Origin: Streptomyces panaciradicis
GTDB lineage: Bacteria; Actinomycetota; Actinomycetes; Streptomycetales; Streptomycetaceae
Assembly: GCF_023516615.1 (NCBI RefSeq)
Contig: NZ_JAMGBF010000083.1
Span: forward strand, 22,702-86,701
Direction of reading: 5' to 3'
Length of the DNA stretch: 64,000 nucleotides
Shown here: positions 34,293 through 43,935 of the stretch, piece by piece
Layout of the letters: the number at the start of each line of letters is the position of its first letter
How positions within the stretch are numbered: position 1 is the first letter of the stretch
The notes under the pieces: model-generated
Told to the model about the DNA's origin: nothing
What the model saw: only the letters and a program-made list of their open reading frames with translations
Databases searched by the model: none
Translations under genes and position numbers: made by a program

Positions 34293-36250
34293 CCGTGCCT
34301 TTCACGACGCCGGATCCGCAGGTCGTCGCCGACAGCAACATCCGGGACTTCGCCCGCCACGCAGGGATGGACGGCGCCGACTACACCGCCCTGCACCAGT
34401 GGTCGGTCACCGACCTGGAAGGCTTCTGGGGCACGGTGTGGGAGTACTTCGACATCGACGCGGACACCCCGTACGAGCGGGTGCTCGCCGAGGAGACCAT
34501 GCCGGGCGCCCGCTGGTTCACCGGCGCCACCCTCAACTACGCCCACCACGCCCTGCGCAACCACGCCGACGACGCCGTGGCGGTCGTCGCCCTCGACGAG
34601 ACCGGCTCCTGCTACGAGGTGACCGCCGGCCGGCTGCGCGCCCAGGTCGCCTCCGTCGCCGCGACCCTGCGCGACCTCGGCGTCGGCAAGGGCGACCGGG
34701 TGGTGGGCTACCTGCCCAACACCCCGCACGCGATCGTCGCCTTCCTCGCCACCGCGAGCCTGGGCGCCGTGTGGTCGGTGTGCGGGCAGGACTACGCCCC
34801 CAGAGCCGCCGCAGACCGCTTCGCCCAGCTCGAACCCACGGTCCTGATCGCCTCCGACGGCTACCTCTTCAACGGCACCGCTCACGACCGTCGCGACGCC
34901 ACAGCCGAACTCGCCCTCGCCCTGCCGACGTTGAAGGCGACGCTGCTGGTGGACCACGTCGGCCTGCCGTGGCCCGCGCGGCCGTATCCGTCCCTGGTGG
35001 TTCCGTGGGAGGACGCGGCCACCCGCACGGAACAACTCGCCTTCACGCCCGTGGAGTTCGACCATCCTCTGTGGGTCGTGTTCTCCTCCGGCACCACCGG
35101 CCTGCCCAAAGGCATCGTCCACGGCCACGGCGGCGTCCTGCTGGAGCACCTCAAGACCCTGGGACTGCACTCCGATCTCGGCCCCGGTGACCGTCTCCTG
35201 TGGTACACCACCACCCACTGGATGATGTGGAACCTCGTCGCCTCCACCCTTCTGACGGGCGCCACCACGTGCACGTACGACGGCAGCCCGGCGCCCCTCG
35301 CCGAGCCCGACGTCCTGTGGAAGCTGGCCGCCCGCCACCGGGTGACCGTCTTCGGCACCAGCCCCCAATTCCTGCTGGGCATGGCCAAGTTCGGCATCGA
35401 CCCCTCGGTCCACGACCTGTCGTCGATCCGCGTGGTCGGCTGCACCGGCTCCGCCCTGCCGGCCTCCGCCTACCCCTGGGTCCGCGACCACGTCGGCGAG
35501 CACGTGCTGCTGGCGTCCATCAGCGGCGGCACGGACGTCGTCTCCGGCTTCGCCGGCAGCGCCCCCAACACCCCGGTCTGGGCTGGGGAGTTGTCCGCTC
35601 CCCACCTCGGCGTGGCGCTGGCCGCGTACGACGCCGAGGGGTCACGCGTGGTGGACCAGGTCGGCGAACTCGTCGTCACCCGCCCCATGCCGTCGATGCC
35701 GCTGTACTTCTGGAACGACCCCGACGGCAGCCGCTACCGCGACGCCTACTTCTCCTCCTACCCCGGTGTGTGGCGCCACGGCGACTGGATCACGCTCACC
35801 TCGCGCGGCTCGGTGATCGTCCACGGCCGTTCCGACTCCACGCTGAACCGCAACGGCGTACGGCTGGGCAGCGCCGACATCCACGACGTCGTCGAACGCC
35901 TTCCGGAAATCACGGAGGCACTGGTCATCGGCGCGGAGGAGCCCGACGGCGGCTACTGGATGCCCCTGTTCGTCGTGCCGGCCGCGGGGGTGGTCCTGGA
36001 CGACGCCCTCCGTGAGAAGATCCGCGACGCCATCCGCGACGGAGCCTCACCCCGCCACGTCCCCGACGAGATCCTCGAAGTGCCCGGCATCCCGCACACG
36101 CGCACCGGCAAGAAGCTCGAAGTCCCCGTCAAGCGCCTCCTTCAGGGCGCCCCCGTCGAACAGGTCGTCAACCGCGGCGCCGTGGACGCGCCCGACCTCA
36201 TCGACCACTACGCCCGGCTGGGCGCCGCACGCCGCAAGCGGCCGGCCTGA
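34289..36250 (+). CDS. Acetoacetate-CoA ligase (acetoacetyl-CoA synthetase)
   Basis: 653 aa, the usual length. ATP-binding P-loop WVVFSSGTTGLPKGIVHGHG, WYTTTHWMMWN, ASISGGTDVVSGF and TLNRNGVRLGSADI are diagnostic of acetoacetyl-CoA synthetases within the ANL superfamily. The terminal TRTGKKLEVPVKRLLQG contains the catalytic lysine. Uses ATP to convert acetoacetate to acetoacetyl-CoA. Encoded in a ring-cleavage operon, it implies that acetoacetate or a near homologue is a pathway product. Confidence 0.93.
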   Translation: MTVPFTTPDPQVVADSNIRDFARHAGMDGADYTALHQWSVTDLEGFWGTVWEYFDIDADTPYERVLAEETMPGARWFTGATLNYAHHALRNHADDAVAVVALDETGSCYEVTAGRLRAQVASVAATLRDLGVGKGDRVVGYLPNTPHAIVAFLATASLGAVWSVCGQDYAPRAAADRFAQLEPTVLIASDGYLFNGTAHDRRDATAELALALPTLKATLLVDHVGLPWPARPYPSLVVPWEDAATRTEQLAFTPVEFDHPLWVVFSSGTTGLPKGIVHGHGGVLLEHLKTLGLHSDLGPGDRLLWYTTTHWMMWNLVASTLLTGATTCTYDGSPAPLAEPDVLWKLAARHRVTVFGTSPQFLLGMAKFGIDPSVHDLSSIRVVGCTGSALPASAYPWVRDHVGEHVLLASISGGTDVVSGFAGSAPNTPVWAGELSAPHLGVALAAYDAEGSRVVDQVGELVVTRPMPSMPLYFWNDPDGSRYRDAYFSSYPGVWRHGDWITLTSRGSVIVHGRSDSTLNRNGVRLGSADIHDVVERLPEITEALVIGAEEPDGGYWMPLFVVPAAGVVLDDALREKIRDAIRDGASPRHVPDEILEVPGIPHTRTGKKLEVPVKRLLQGAPVEQVVNRGAVDAPDLIDHYARLGAARRKRPA

Positions 36251-36313
36251 CGACCACGAGGACCGAGCCCCCGTCCCGTTCCGCCTGTCACCGCGCTCTG
36301 AGAAAGGCGTCTC

Positions 36314-37498
36314 ATGCCCGTGCGTACGGAGACCCCCGTCTACCGGCCCGACCTGTACTCGGCGTCGGCGATCCGCGACCCCTATCCGCACTACGCCGCG
36401 CTGCGCGCACTCGGTCCCGTGGTCCGGCTGCGCAAGCACAAGGTCCACGCCCTGCCGCGCTACGCCGAATGCAGGCAGGTGCTGCTGGACGAGGCGACCT
36501 TCGTCTCCTCGGACGGTGTGGCCCTGAACCCCGTCGCCAACCGGGTGGGGCAGGGCACCACCCTGTTCAGTGACGGCGAGGACCACACCCGTCGCCGCTC
36601 CCTCCTCGCGCGCGGCCTCACTCCCAGGGCGCTGCGCACGATGAAGGACGTGGTCGACCAGCGGGCCGCCGCCACGGTCGAAGCCGCCCTCGCCCGCGGC
36701 AGCGTCGACGGTGTGGAGGTCGCCGCCGCCCTGCCGCTGTCCGTCGTGCCCGACCTGGTCGGCTGGCCGCGGGAAGGCCGCGAGCACCTGTTGCGGTGGG
36801 CGGGCGCCACCTTCAACGCCCTCGGCCCGCTCAACGGCCGCACGCTGCGCACCCTCCCCGCATCCCTCGGCATGCTGCGCTACACACGGGGCATCGTCCG
36901 CTCCCGGTCGGTGTCGGACGGCAGTCTGGGCCACGCCCTGCTGGCCGCGTCCGAAGGGGGCCGGATCATGCCGGCCGAGTGCGCCACGTTGATGATCGAC
37001 TACCTGGCGCCCTCCCTGGACACCACCATCAGCGCCATCTCCAGCGCCCTGCACCTGTTCGCCACCCACCCCGAACAGTGGCGCCTGCTGAAGGAGGACC
37101 CCGATCTCGTCCGCAATGCGGTCAACGAGGTCGTCCGCTACGCCTCCCCGATCCGGGCCTTCTCCCGCGTCGCCGTCCACGACACGGACATCGCGGGCAC
37201 GGCAGTGCCCGCAGGGTCACGGGTGCTGCTTCTGTACGGCTCCGCCAATCGCGATCCGCTGGCGTGGGACGACCCGGACTCCTTCGACATCCGTCGCGAC
37301 GCCGCCCGGCAACTCGGCTTCGGGGTGGGCGTGCACGGCTGCGTCGGCCAGGGCCTGGCCCGCATGGAGACGTCCGCGATCCTCCACGCCCTGATCGCGC
37401 GGGTCGATCGCATCGAGGTGGCCGGTCCACCCCGGTGGGCCCTGAACAACATCATCCACGGGCTGGAGCACCTGCCGCTCCGACTCGTCCCGGCCTGA
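36314..37498 (+). CDS. Cytochrome P450
   Basis: 394 aa, typical bacterial class I length. Haem-binding LGFGVGVHGCVGQGLAR with ligand Cys343, K-helix motif NEVVRYASP, and an I-helix YLAPSLDTTISA that replaces the usual AGxDTT. Ribosome site GAGAAAGG upstream. Separated by 63 bp from the ligase and probably co-transcribed. It may hydroxylate or demethylate the substrate before ring attack. No ferredoxin gene is adjacent. Confidence 0.9.
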   Translation: MPVRTETPVYRPDLYSASAIRDPYPHYAALRALGPVVRLRKHKVHALPRYAECRQVLLDEATFVSSDGVALNPVANRVGQGTTLFSDGEDHTRRRSLLARGLTPRALRTMKDVVDQRAAATVEAALARGSVDGVEVAAALPLSVVPDLVGWPREGREHLLRWAGATFNALGPLNGRTLRTLPASLGMLRYTRGIVRSRSVSDGSLGHALLAASEGGRIMPAECATLMIDYLAPSLDTTISAISSALHLFATHPEQWRLLKEDPDLVRNAVNEVVRYASPIRAFSRVAVHDTDIAGTAVPAGSRVLLLYGSANRDPLAWDDPDSFDIRRDAARQLGFGVGVHGCVGQGLARMETSAILHALIARVDRIEVAGPPRWALNNIIHGLEHLPLRLVPA

Positions 37499-37511
37499 CC
37501 CGGCCCCTCCC

Positions 37512-38565
37512 TCAGCGTCGTGTGCGGGCGGGGGGCGGTTCGACGAGGCGATCGTCGAAGAGCCGGGTTCCGGCCTGCTTGACGTACCGCAGGACGGGGG
37601 ACACCTCCATGCTCTGCAGCCCGGCCAGGGATCCGACGCGCTCGGACGTGAACTCGAACAGCTCGTCGAGGTTCCGGCAGTGCGCGACGGCGTACAGGTT
37701 CCAGGGCCCGGAGGTGGCCGCCGCGAAGGCGACCTCGGGTTCCTCAGCGAGTGCGCGGCCCGCGCTCTTGACCGCCGACGGGTGCACGCGGAGCCAGAGG
37801 ATCGCACGAGCGTCGTAGCCCAGGGCCGCCGGGGCGATCTCCACGTCGACGTGGACGGCACGGTGCCGCAGCAGGACGTCGAGGCGTCGCGAGACACGTC
37901 CCGGGGTGAGGCCGGCGGCCGTGGCGAGGTCGACGAGACTGGCGCGGCCGTCGGCAGCGAGCGCGTCGAGCATCCTCTCGTCCTCGAAACCGAGCCGCAC
38001 AGGCTCACGAGCGACCACCGGGGACTCGGTGAAAGGGGGCCGGCCGGCCGCCCAGCGCCGCTTCCTCCTCCTGGGACAGCGTGCCCCGCAGGGCGGACCA
38101 GTAGTGGCCGCGGCCACCGAGGAACTGACGGAGCATCGCGAAGGCGTTGACGTCGATCACCGCGGCGGTGCGCGGAAGCCGCTGCCCCAAAAGGTCCTCG
38201 CGTTGCTCCCGCGTCCGGGACTGAGTCGCACAGGTGATCTCGGAGCCGGCCGCGCTCAGAGCCACCCAGTTGACGTCGTCGCGCTGGGCGAGCGCGTCGG
38301 CGATCGCCACGACGCTGCCGGGGCGGCAGCGCAGCCGCACCAGCCATCTGCTCTGCCCCAGGGCGCCGGGATTGACCACCCCGGCCACGCGGACGACACC
38401 GTCGGCGCGCAGTCGGCGATAGCGGCGGTTGACGGCGCCCTCGGTCATGCCGAGGGCTGCCGCGATCGCCGCGAACGACGCCCGCGGAGCGATCTGCAGG
38501 GCCCGGATGATTCGTACATCCTCAGGCTGCAGAACAGCGGATTCCGTCAGGAGCGCCCGTGTCAC
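37512..38565 (-). pseudogene. Tandem Lrp/AsnC regulator, split by a frameshift
   Basis: GTG 38565 opens an Lrp/AsnC unit (LQPEDVRIIRALQIAPRASF, HTH LGMTEGAVNRRYRRL, ligand domain) that runs into TGA at 38005. In another frame a second unit follows (FEDERMLDALAADGRASL, HTH ATAAGLTPGRVSRRL, AsnC domain) to 37512. Double Lrp proteins of about 340 aa are common in actinomycetes, so this is one gene. The frames join across a linker at the G5 run 38035-38039: removing one base restores a single reading frame. It may be a genuine pseudogene, a homopolymer sequencing error, or two separately translated halves. Confidence 0.75.
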
Positions 38566-38734
38566 GGGGGCAATCCTACAAACGAGGGCTCGCTGCTCGC
38601 CTGCGGGGAGACGTGGGCGAAACACTGAAGCGCACGGGTCGAGGGCCCGCAGCTGCGGCATCCCGCTGTGCCGTCCCGGGCCCCGTCCCGCCCCCACCCG
38701 ATTCACACTCCTCGAAGAACGGAGATGACGCCGC

Positions 38735-39451
38735 ATGTCATCGACCGACACCGGACAACACCCGCCCGTCGCCCTCATCGTCGGCGCCTCACGCGGCCTC
38801 GGGCACGCGATGGCCGCGGAGTTCCTCGACAGGGGCTGGGACGTCATCGGCACCGTTCGCGACACCACGTCCCGCACGCCGCTGCACGATCTCGCCGACC
38901 ACGCCGACGGGCGGGTGACCATCGAGCAGCTCGACATCAACGACACCGGCCGCCTGCCCCTGCTGCACGAAGCGCTGGCGGGCCGCCGACTGGACGTGCT
39001 GTTCGTCAACGCGGGCATCACCCTGAACGAGCAGACGCCCATCGGGGCGGTCACGACAGCGGACTTCATCGACGTGATGGTCACCAACGCGCTCAGCCCG
39101 ATGCGCGTCATCGAAGCCCTCGAAGACCTGGTGGCCCCGGCGGGACTCATCGGGGTGATGTCCTCCGGGCAGGGCAGCATCGCGAACAACACGACCGGAG
39201 GCCGCGAGGTCTACCGAGGCAGCAAGGCGGCCCTGAACATGTTCCTGCGGAGCTACGCGGCCCGGCAGGGCGGGACACAGCGCGCCTTCCTCCTCTTGGC
39301 GCCGGGCTGGATCCGCACCGCCCTGGGCGGTCCGGACGCGCCGTTCACCCTCCAGGAGAGCGTCCCGATGCTGGTGGACGTCCTGCTCTCCCGGCTGGGC
39401 ACGCCCGGCCTGGCGTACCTGGACCGCTTCGGCAAGACCGTTCCTTGGTGA
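38735..39451 (+). CDS. Short-chain dehydrogenase/reductase
   Basis: 238 aa SDR of the C-factor/CsgA-like size class. LIVGASRGLGHAMAAEF cofactor loop, LFVNAGI, MSSGQGSI with the active Ser, and EVYRGSKAALN giving YxxxK. Divergent from the Lrp gene (170 bp), which by position may regulate it. Substrate unknown. Confidence 0.87.
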   Translation: MSSTDTGQHPPVALIVGASRGLGHAMAAEFLDRGWDVIGTVRDTTSRTPLHDLADHADGRVTIEQLDINDTGRLPLLHEALAGRRLDVLFVNAGITLNEQTPIGAVTTADFIDVMVTNALSPMRVIEALEDLVAPAGLIGVMSSGQGSIANNTTGGREVYRGSKAALNMFLRSYAARQGGTQRAFLLLAPGWIRTALGGPDAPFTLQESVPMLVDVLLSRLGTPGLAYLDRFGKTVPW

Positions 39452-39585
39452 ATCCTCCGCGCCGCCGATGAGTTCTTCCGGCATCCGCAGTCTCAGATCG
39501 TGCTTGGTGCGCGCAGCCGCGACCGTGACGGACGCGTGCACCGGCGAACCTGCTGAGAACCGGACCGAGACCCCGAGGAATCCCG

Positions 39586-40158
39586 ATGCGCACCCTGATC
39601 AGCACCGCTTTCATCTCCCTCGACGGCGTCGTGGAGGCCCCGGGCGGCGAGCCCGGGTACCGCAACGCCGGCTGGACCTTCAAGGACGTCGAGTTCCTGC
39701 CCGAAGCGTTCGAGATCAAGGGGCGGGAGCAGCAGGAAGCCACCGCGATGCTGCTGGGCCGCACCAGCTACCAGGCGTTCAGCCCGGTGTGGCCGGACAT
39801 GGAGGACTTCGCCGACTACAAGGTGATGCCGAAGTACGTCGTCTCCACCACCCTCTCCGAGGACGACCTGGTGTCGAACTGGGGCAGCACGACGATCCTG
39901 CGCTCGCTCGACGACGTCGCCGCGCTGAAGGAGACCGAGGGCGGACCGATCATCGTCCACGGCAGCGCCTCCCTGAACCAGGCCCTCTCGGACGCCGGCC
40001 TCATCGACCGATACCACCTCCTCGTCTTCCCGCTCCTGCTCGGGGCCGGCAAGCGCCTGTTCAGCTCCACCGACAAGGACACGCAGAAGCTCAAGCTCGT
40101 CGAGCACGAGGCCTACGCGAACGGCCTGCAGAAGAACGTCTTCGACGTGGTCCGCTGA
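39586..40158 (+). CDS. Dihydrofolate reductase-family (RibD C-terminal) protein
   Basis: 190 aa. STAFISLDGVVEAPGG at the N-terminus, MLLGRTSYQAFSPVW, GGPIIVHGSASLNQAL and LLVFPLLLGAGKRLF are the standard RibD C-terminal/DHFR-like reductase signatures. NADPH-binding, probable small-molecule reductase. Members of this stand-alone group are widespread in Streptomyces and rarely characterised. Ribosome site GAGGAATC-like before ATG. Confidence 0.87.
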   Translation: MRTLISTAFISLDGVVEAPGGEPGYRNAGWTFKDVEFLPEAFEIKGREQQEATAMLLGRTSYQAFSPVWPDMEDFADYKVMPKYVVSTTLSEDDLVSNWGSTTILRSLDDVAALKETEGGPIIVHGSASLNQALSDAGLIDRYHLLVFPLLLGAGKRLFSSTDKDTQKLKLVEHEAYANGLQKNVFDVVR

Positions 40159-40299
40159 CAAGGCGCCTCACTCCTGGCAGCGGATGTCGGCCGCGGCAAA
40201 GGTCCCGTCTCGCAACGGGCGTCACCGACGTGTCACAGCGCGCCGGGATCCCACAACCCTCACGGCGGCACGCCTGTCGAACCCGAACACGACACGAGC

Positions 40300-40681
40300 A
40301 TCTGCGCACGCAAGGCCCGCCGCAGCGCGGCCACGACCGCCGTCGCGGCGGCGTCCTTCGTGCTGCTGGCGGGAGCGGGCATCCGACACCACCGTGCCCC
40401 GGGGCAAGGTTCAGCTCGTCAGCCAGTCGAGCGCACGGCGACCGTCCCCGCCACCAAGCCCACCCAGGGGGCCCGGTGGGGTCTGGCGGTGGCCGCCGCC
40501 CGGTTCACGGCCGTGCCGAACCGGTGGTCGGCGCGCCGGAGGAGAACGTGGGCGACGGCGCGGTGTGGCTGCTGCCCAAGAGCGGCAAGGGCCTGCTCGC
40601 CGACGGCTCCCCTTCCTACGCGCCGCCGCCCTCGGCGGCAACGCGCACGGCGCCCACTTCGGGTCCGTGATCGACGAGTGA
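40300..40681 (+). pseudogene. Decayed secreted FG-GAP (integrin-like) repeat protein
   Basis: A signal-peptide-like piece (ARKARRSAATTAVAAASFVL) is followed, after frame changes, by one FG-GAP-type repeat (EPVVGAPEENVGDGAVWLLP, with SGKGL) and then, in another frame, by ALGGNAHGAHFGSVIDE and TGA at 40679-40681. Intact relatives in Streptomyces are several hundred residues with up to seven repeats. Here most repeats are deleted and at least one frameshift remains, so the gene is dead. Confidence 0.65.
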
Positions 40682-40844
40682 TTCCGTACGGACCGGCACG
40701 CCGTCACGGCTGTTCCGCTGAACGGCACTTCAGGTGACCGCCGACCCGCCTTCGGCACACCATCCCTTGAGAAGGGCGCCGGCCTCCTCCCCCCACTCGT
40801 CCCACTCACGGCCCAGTCCTCTGGGGCCTGGACAAAGGAATCCC

Positions 40845-41351
40845 ATGCGAGGAAAACGACTCGGACGCACATTGGCCGCGGTTTTGGCGAGCATCGCCCT
40901 GCTGTTGGGGTGGGCGGGCATCGCCGGCGCCGCGCCCGGCCATCGGGACGCCCCGTCGCACAGCGTCCGCCCGGCTGACGTCGGCGCGACCCTCACGAGT
41001 GCCAAGATCACGTTCTTGACCTCGGGTGAGGACAAGGATGGCGACACCACCGTGAGCATCAAGGTGGTGACCGCTGCCGGCAAGACCGCGGCCTCGGCGT
41101 TCGACACCTTCGGCAGGTTCGGCGACGGTTCCGTCGTACCCGTCGGTCTGCTCGTGCGGAAGAACATCACCTGGGACGCGCTCCAGGGCGGCACCGTCCG
41201 GCTGCACATCCAGCCGAACGGCGACGACACCTGGAAGTTCGGCTACCGGCTCGACCTGACCTTCGACGACGGCGACGTGTCCCAGACGATCGTGAACCGC
41301 GTCTCGATGAGCGAGGACAACCGGGACCACACGGACCCGATCGAGTTCTGA
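40845..41351 (+). CDS. Small secreted protein, unknown function
   Basis: 168 aa from ATG 40845, selected for the AAAGGA site and because it begins a clear signal peptide (RGKRLGRTLAAVLASIALLL, AGIAGAAPG cleavage). The mature part of about 130 residues is rich in beta-strand-like segments (TLTSAKITFLTSGEDKDGDT, GGTVRLHIQPNGDDTWKF, YRLDLTFDDGD). No family recognised. The fold may be a small beta-sandwich. Followed by a strong bidirectional terminator. Confidence 0.75.
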   Translation: MRGKRLGRTLAAVLASIALLLGWAGIAGAAPGHRDAPSHSVRPADVGATLTSAKITFLTSGEDKDGDTTVSIKVVTAAGKTAASAFDTFGRFGDGSVVPVGLLVRKNITWDALQGGTVRLHIQPNGDDTWKFGYRLDLTFDDGDVSQTIVNRVSMSEDNRDHTDPIEF

Positions 41352-41391
41352 CCCCGCCTCGCGCGAGTCGGCACGGCCGGACCGACACTGC

Positions 41392-41432
41392 GTGGCCGGT
41401 CCCGGGGGCACCACGCCCCTGGGACCGGCCAC
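41392..41432. terminator. Bidirectional hairpin terminator
   Basis: GTGGCCGGTCCC-GGGGGC and GCCCCTGGGACCGGCCAC form a long near-perfect stem with an ACCAC loop between the convergent secreted-protein and MFS genes. Confidence 0.8.
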
Positions 41433-41464
41433 ATACGGTGTGGTCCGGGGCGCGGCACAAGGGC

Positions 41465-42709
41465 TCATGATGTGGGGAGGCTGTACGGTCCCTTTCCTGG
41501 CTGCTCGTCCGACGGCGATCTCTCGGTCCCGACGGCCAGTGCGGACAGCAGCGTGGCGGTCGTGAGGCTGCCCCAGAGGGCGGCCGGGCCGAGCGGGGCC
41601 AGCGCGGTGATGATCGCCGGGGAGACGGCCAGGCCCAGGCCGGTGGAGAGCTGGAAGCGCGCCAGCGCGCGCCCCAGGACATGGGCCGGGGCCAGTGCCG
41701 TGACGAGCGCCGTGGCGCTGCCCGCGTAGAGGATCTCGCCGATCGTGCAGACCACGGAAACGGCGGCGACGGCCGGGACGGCCCAGCCGTGACCGAGCGG
41801 CGTGGCGGCGAGGAAGCCCAGGTAGGAGGCTGCCAGCACCACGCCGGACAGGGCCAGGACCGTGCGCCGGGAGAAGCGGGACACGGCGACGGTGACGGGC
41901 ACCTGCAGGGTGACCACCAGCACCGTGTTGGCGACGAAGACGGCCGCCGGCCAGACCGGGGAGGCGTGCAACTGCGTCACCAGGACCAGAGGCAGCGCGA
42001 TCTCGGGGACGTTGAGGCAGAAGACGTAGACCACGTTGGCGGCGAGGAGCGCGAGCATCCGGGGCGCGGCCTCCTCGTCCTGTTCCCCGTCAACGGTGGA
42101 CCGAGCCGGACGGGCGTGGACATGGACCGACCACGCCAAGGCGGCCGCGGCGAGGTAGGCGAGCCCGGTGACGGCCGCCATGGCTCGCAGCGCGCTGCTC
42201 CCGCCCGCCAGGCAGACGGTGGCGAGGAGCGCTCCGAGACCCAGCCCGGCGTTGCGCACCGCCCGGCTTCCCGCGAGGGCGGTGTCGCGTTCCCGGCCGT
42301 CGGCCACCGTCGCCACGAGGGCCGCGTGGGCTGCGGGCCAGGCCTGGTTGCCGATGCCGAGGAAGAGGGCCGCCGTCGCGAAGGGCCAGACCCGTCCTGC
42401 CGGGGCGGCCAGCAACAGCGCCACTCCCAGCACGCGCACCAGCATCGAGGCGGCCACGACGGTGCTGCGTGCACCGCGGTCCAGCCAGCGGCCCACCGCG
42501 GGCGTGGCCACCAGGCCCGCGACGATGCCGACGGTCATGGCGGTGCCGGTGACCGGCGCGGGCAGTTCGAGGACCGTGACGCCGTAGAGCAGCAGGAAGG
42601 GCCGCAGCAGGCCGGTGCCGAGCGCGTCCACGGCCAGGGCGAGAACGTAGCGGGGGCCGCCGGAGGCGCGGACGAGGGCGCGGGGCCGGACTCGGGTGAG
42701 GGGTGCCAT
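41465..42709 (-). CDS. MFS transporter
   Basis: 414 aa from ATG 42709. A TTG at 42769 could add 20 polar residues. About twelve hydrophobic helices, with GRWLDRGARSTVV as the loop 2-3 motif and a charged central loop (VDGEQDEEAAPRM). Resembles actinomycete drug-efflux MFS proteins. It is divergent from a DUF5937-ArsR regulator, so regulated export of a drug or metabolite is the likeliest role. Confidence 0.83.
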   Translation of the reverse strand: MAPLTRVRPRALVRASGGPRYVLALAVDALGTGLLRPFLLLYGVTVLELPAPVTGTAMTVGIVAGLVATPAVGRWLDRGARSTVVAASMLVRVLGVALLLAAPAGRVWPFATAALFLGIGNQAWPAAHAALVATVADGRERDTALAGSRAVRNAGLGLGALLATVCLAGGSSALRAMAAVTGLAYLAAAALAWSVHVHARPARSTVDGEQDEEAAPRMLALLAANVVYVFCLNVPEIALPLVLVTQLHASPVWPAAVFVANTVLVVTLQVPVTVAVSRFSRRTVLALSGVVLAASYLGFLAATPLGHGWAVPAVAAVSVVCTIGEILYAGSATALVTALAPAHVLGRALARFQLSTGLGLAVSPAIITALAPLGPAALWGSLTTATLLSALAVGTERSPSDEQPGKGPYSLPTS

Positions 42710-42810
42710 GGCGTCAGACGGTGCGGGCGGCCGCGGGGGTGCGGCACGCGGGTTGACGCACATCGTCAATCGGCGTCGTCGCCGCCCGTACGGACGGTGA
42801 TGATGGGGGG

Positions 42811-43896
42811 ATGACGCTGAGGATCGACGTCGGCGGTCTGCCGTCCGAGCGCGTACGGTTCGCTGCCTCCCCGCTGGCCGAGCTGACGGCGATGCTGCAC
42901 GTGCTGGCCGAACCGGGTCACCATCCGCAGTACGCCGGCTGGGCCGCGGACGTCTGGGCCGGGCTGCGGCCGGAGCTCGCCGAGCGGCTGCGGGAGGCGG
43001 AGTTCCTCTGGCGCTCCTCGCAGGCCGACTTCCTGATCCCCGGCCGGCCGCGGTCCACGCTGGCCGAGGAACTGGACGACGTCGACCGCATCGACGACGA
43101 GACCTATGTGACCGCCGCGCTCGTCACCACGTGCGGCAGCAACCGCGTCCACTTCCGCGGCAGGTCGCCGCTCAGCGACGCGACCGCGCGCGAACGGGCC
43201 CTGGACGTGGCCCAGGCACGCGGCGCGCAGCAGGAGGCCTTCGCCGAACGCCTGCTCGCCGACCCGGCCGCGGTACGGGCGCGGGTGCGCCGCACCCTCG
43301 AAGAGTGCGCCGAGGCGTTCTTCGACGCCGCCTGGGCGGACGTGGCGGTACAACTCGCCACCGATCTGCGCCTGAAGAACGAACTCCTCAGGAGGCAGGG
43401 CCTCGGGGTGGCCCTCGCCTCGGTCTCCGGCGCGGTCACCCTGGCACCGGACGGTGACCGCATCATCGTGGACAAGGTGCAGGACAAGTCCACCGCGGCG
43501 CGTGGCGGCGGGGTCACCTTCATCCCCAGCGTCTTCGGCCGCCCGCACCTGGTGGCCGTGCACGCGCCCGGATGGCATCCGGTGGTGCAGTATCCCGTGG
43601 CCGAGCCGCGTCCGGCGGAGCCCGTCGCCTTGGAGACGGTCACCGCACGGCTGGAGGCGCTCGCGCATCCGGTACGGCTGCGGCTGCTGCGCACCTTGGC
43701 GCGCGGCCCGCACACCACCGCCGAACTGGCCCACTTCTGGGAACTCACGCCGCCGGAGGTGTCCCGTCATCTCGCCGTCCTGCGCCGCGCGGGTCTTCTG
43801 ACGTCGCGGCGGCAGGGCCGGTACGTCCGCTACGCCCTCAACCTGTCCGACGTGACGTCCCTGGGTGCCGACCTGCTGGAGGCCGTCCTGCGCTGA
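42811..43896 (+). CDS. ArsR-type regulator with N-terminal DUF5937-like domain
   Basis: 361 aa. A long N-terminal effector region (residues 1-265, MTLRIDVGGLPSERVRFAAS, then WRSSQADFLIPG) precedes a C-terminal winged HTH (about 275-350: LEALAHPVRLRLLRTLARGP, LTPPEVSRHLAVLRRAGLL, GRYVRYAL). This reversed layout is typical of Streptomyces ArsR-like proteins that control adjacent MFS exporters. No cysteine metal site is evident. Likely controls the divergent transporter. Confidence 0.85.
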   Translation: MTLRIDVGGLPSERVRFAASPLAELTAMLHVLAEPGHHPQYAGWAADVWAGLRPELAERLREAEFLWRSSQADFLIPGRPRSTLAEELDDVDRIDDETYVTAALVTTCGSNRVHFRGRSPLSDATARERALDVAQARGAQQEAFAERLLADPAAVRARVRRTLEECAEAFFDAAWADVAVQLATDLRLKNELLRRQGLGVALASVSGAVTLAPDGDRIIVDKVQDKSTAARGGGVTFIPSVFGRPHLVAVHAPGWHPVVQYPVAEPRPAEPVALETVTARLEALAHPVRLRLLRTLARGPHTTAELAHFWELTPPEVSRHLAVLRRAGLLTSRRQGRYVRYALNLSDVTSLGADLLEAVLR

Positions 43897-43935
43897 ACAG
43901 GCCGGCCGCGCACGGTCCCGCGGGGCGCGGCGGCA

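Noticed and set aside
42710..42769. Longer MFS start at TTG 42769
   Set aside because: It adds a polar, proline-rich stretch and leaves only 41 bp to the divergent gene. ATG 42709 is more likely, though not proven.
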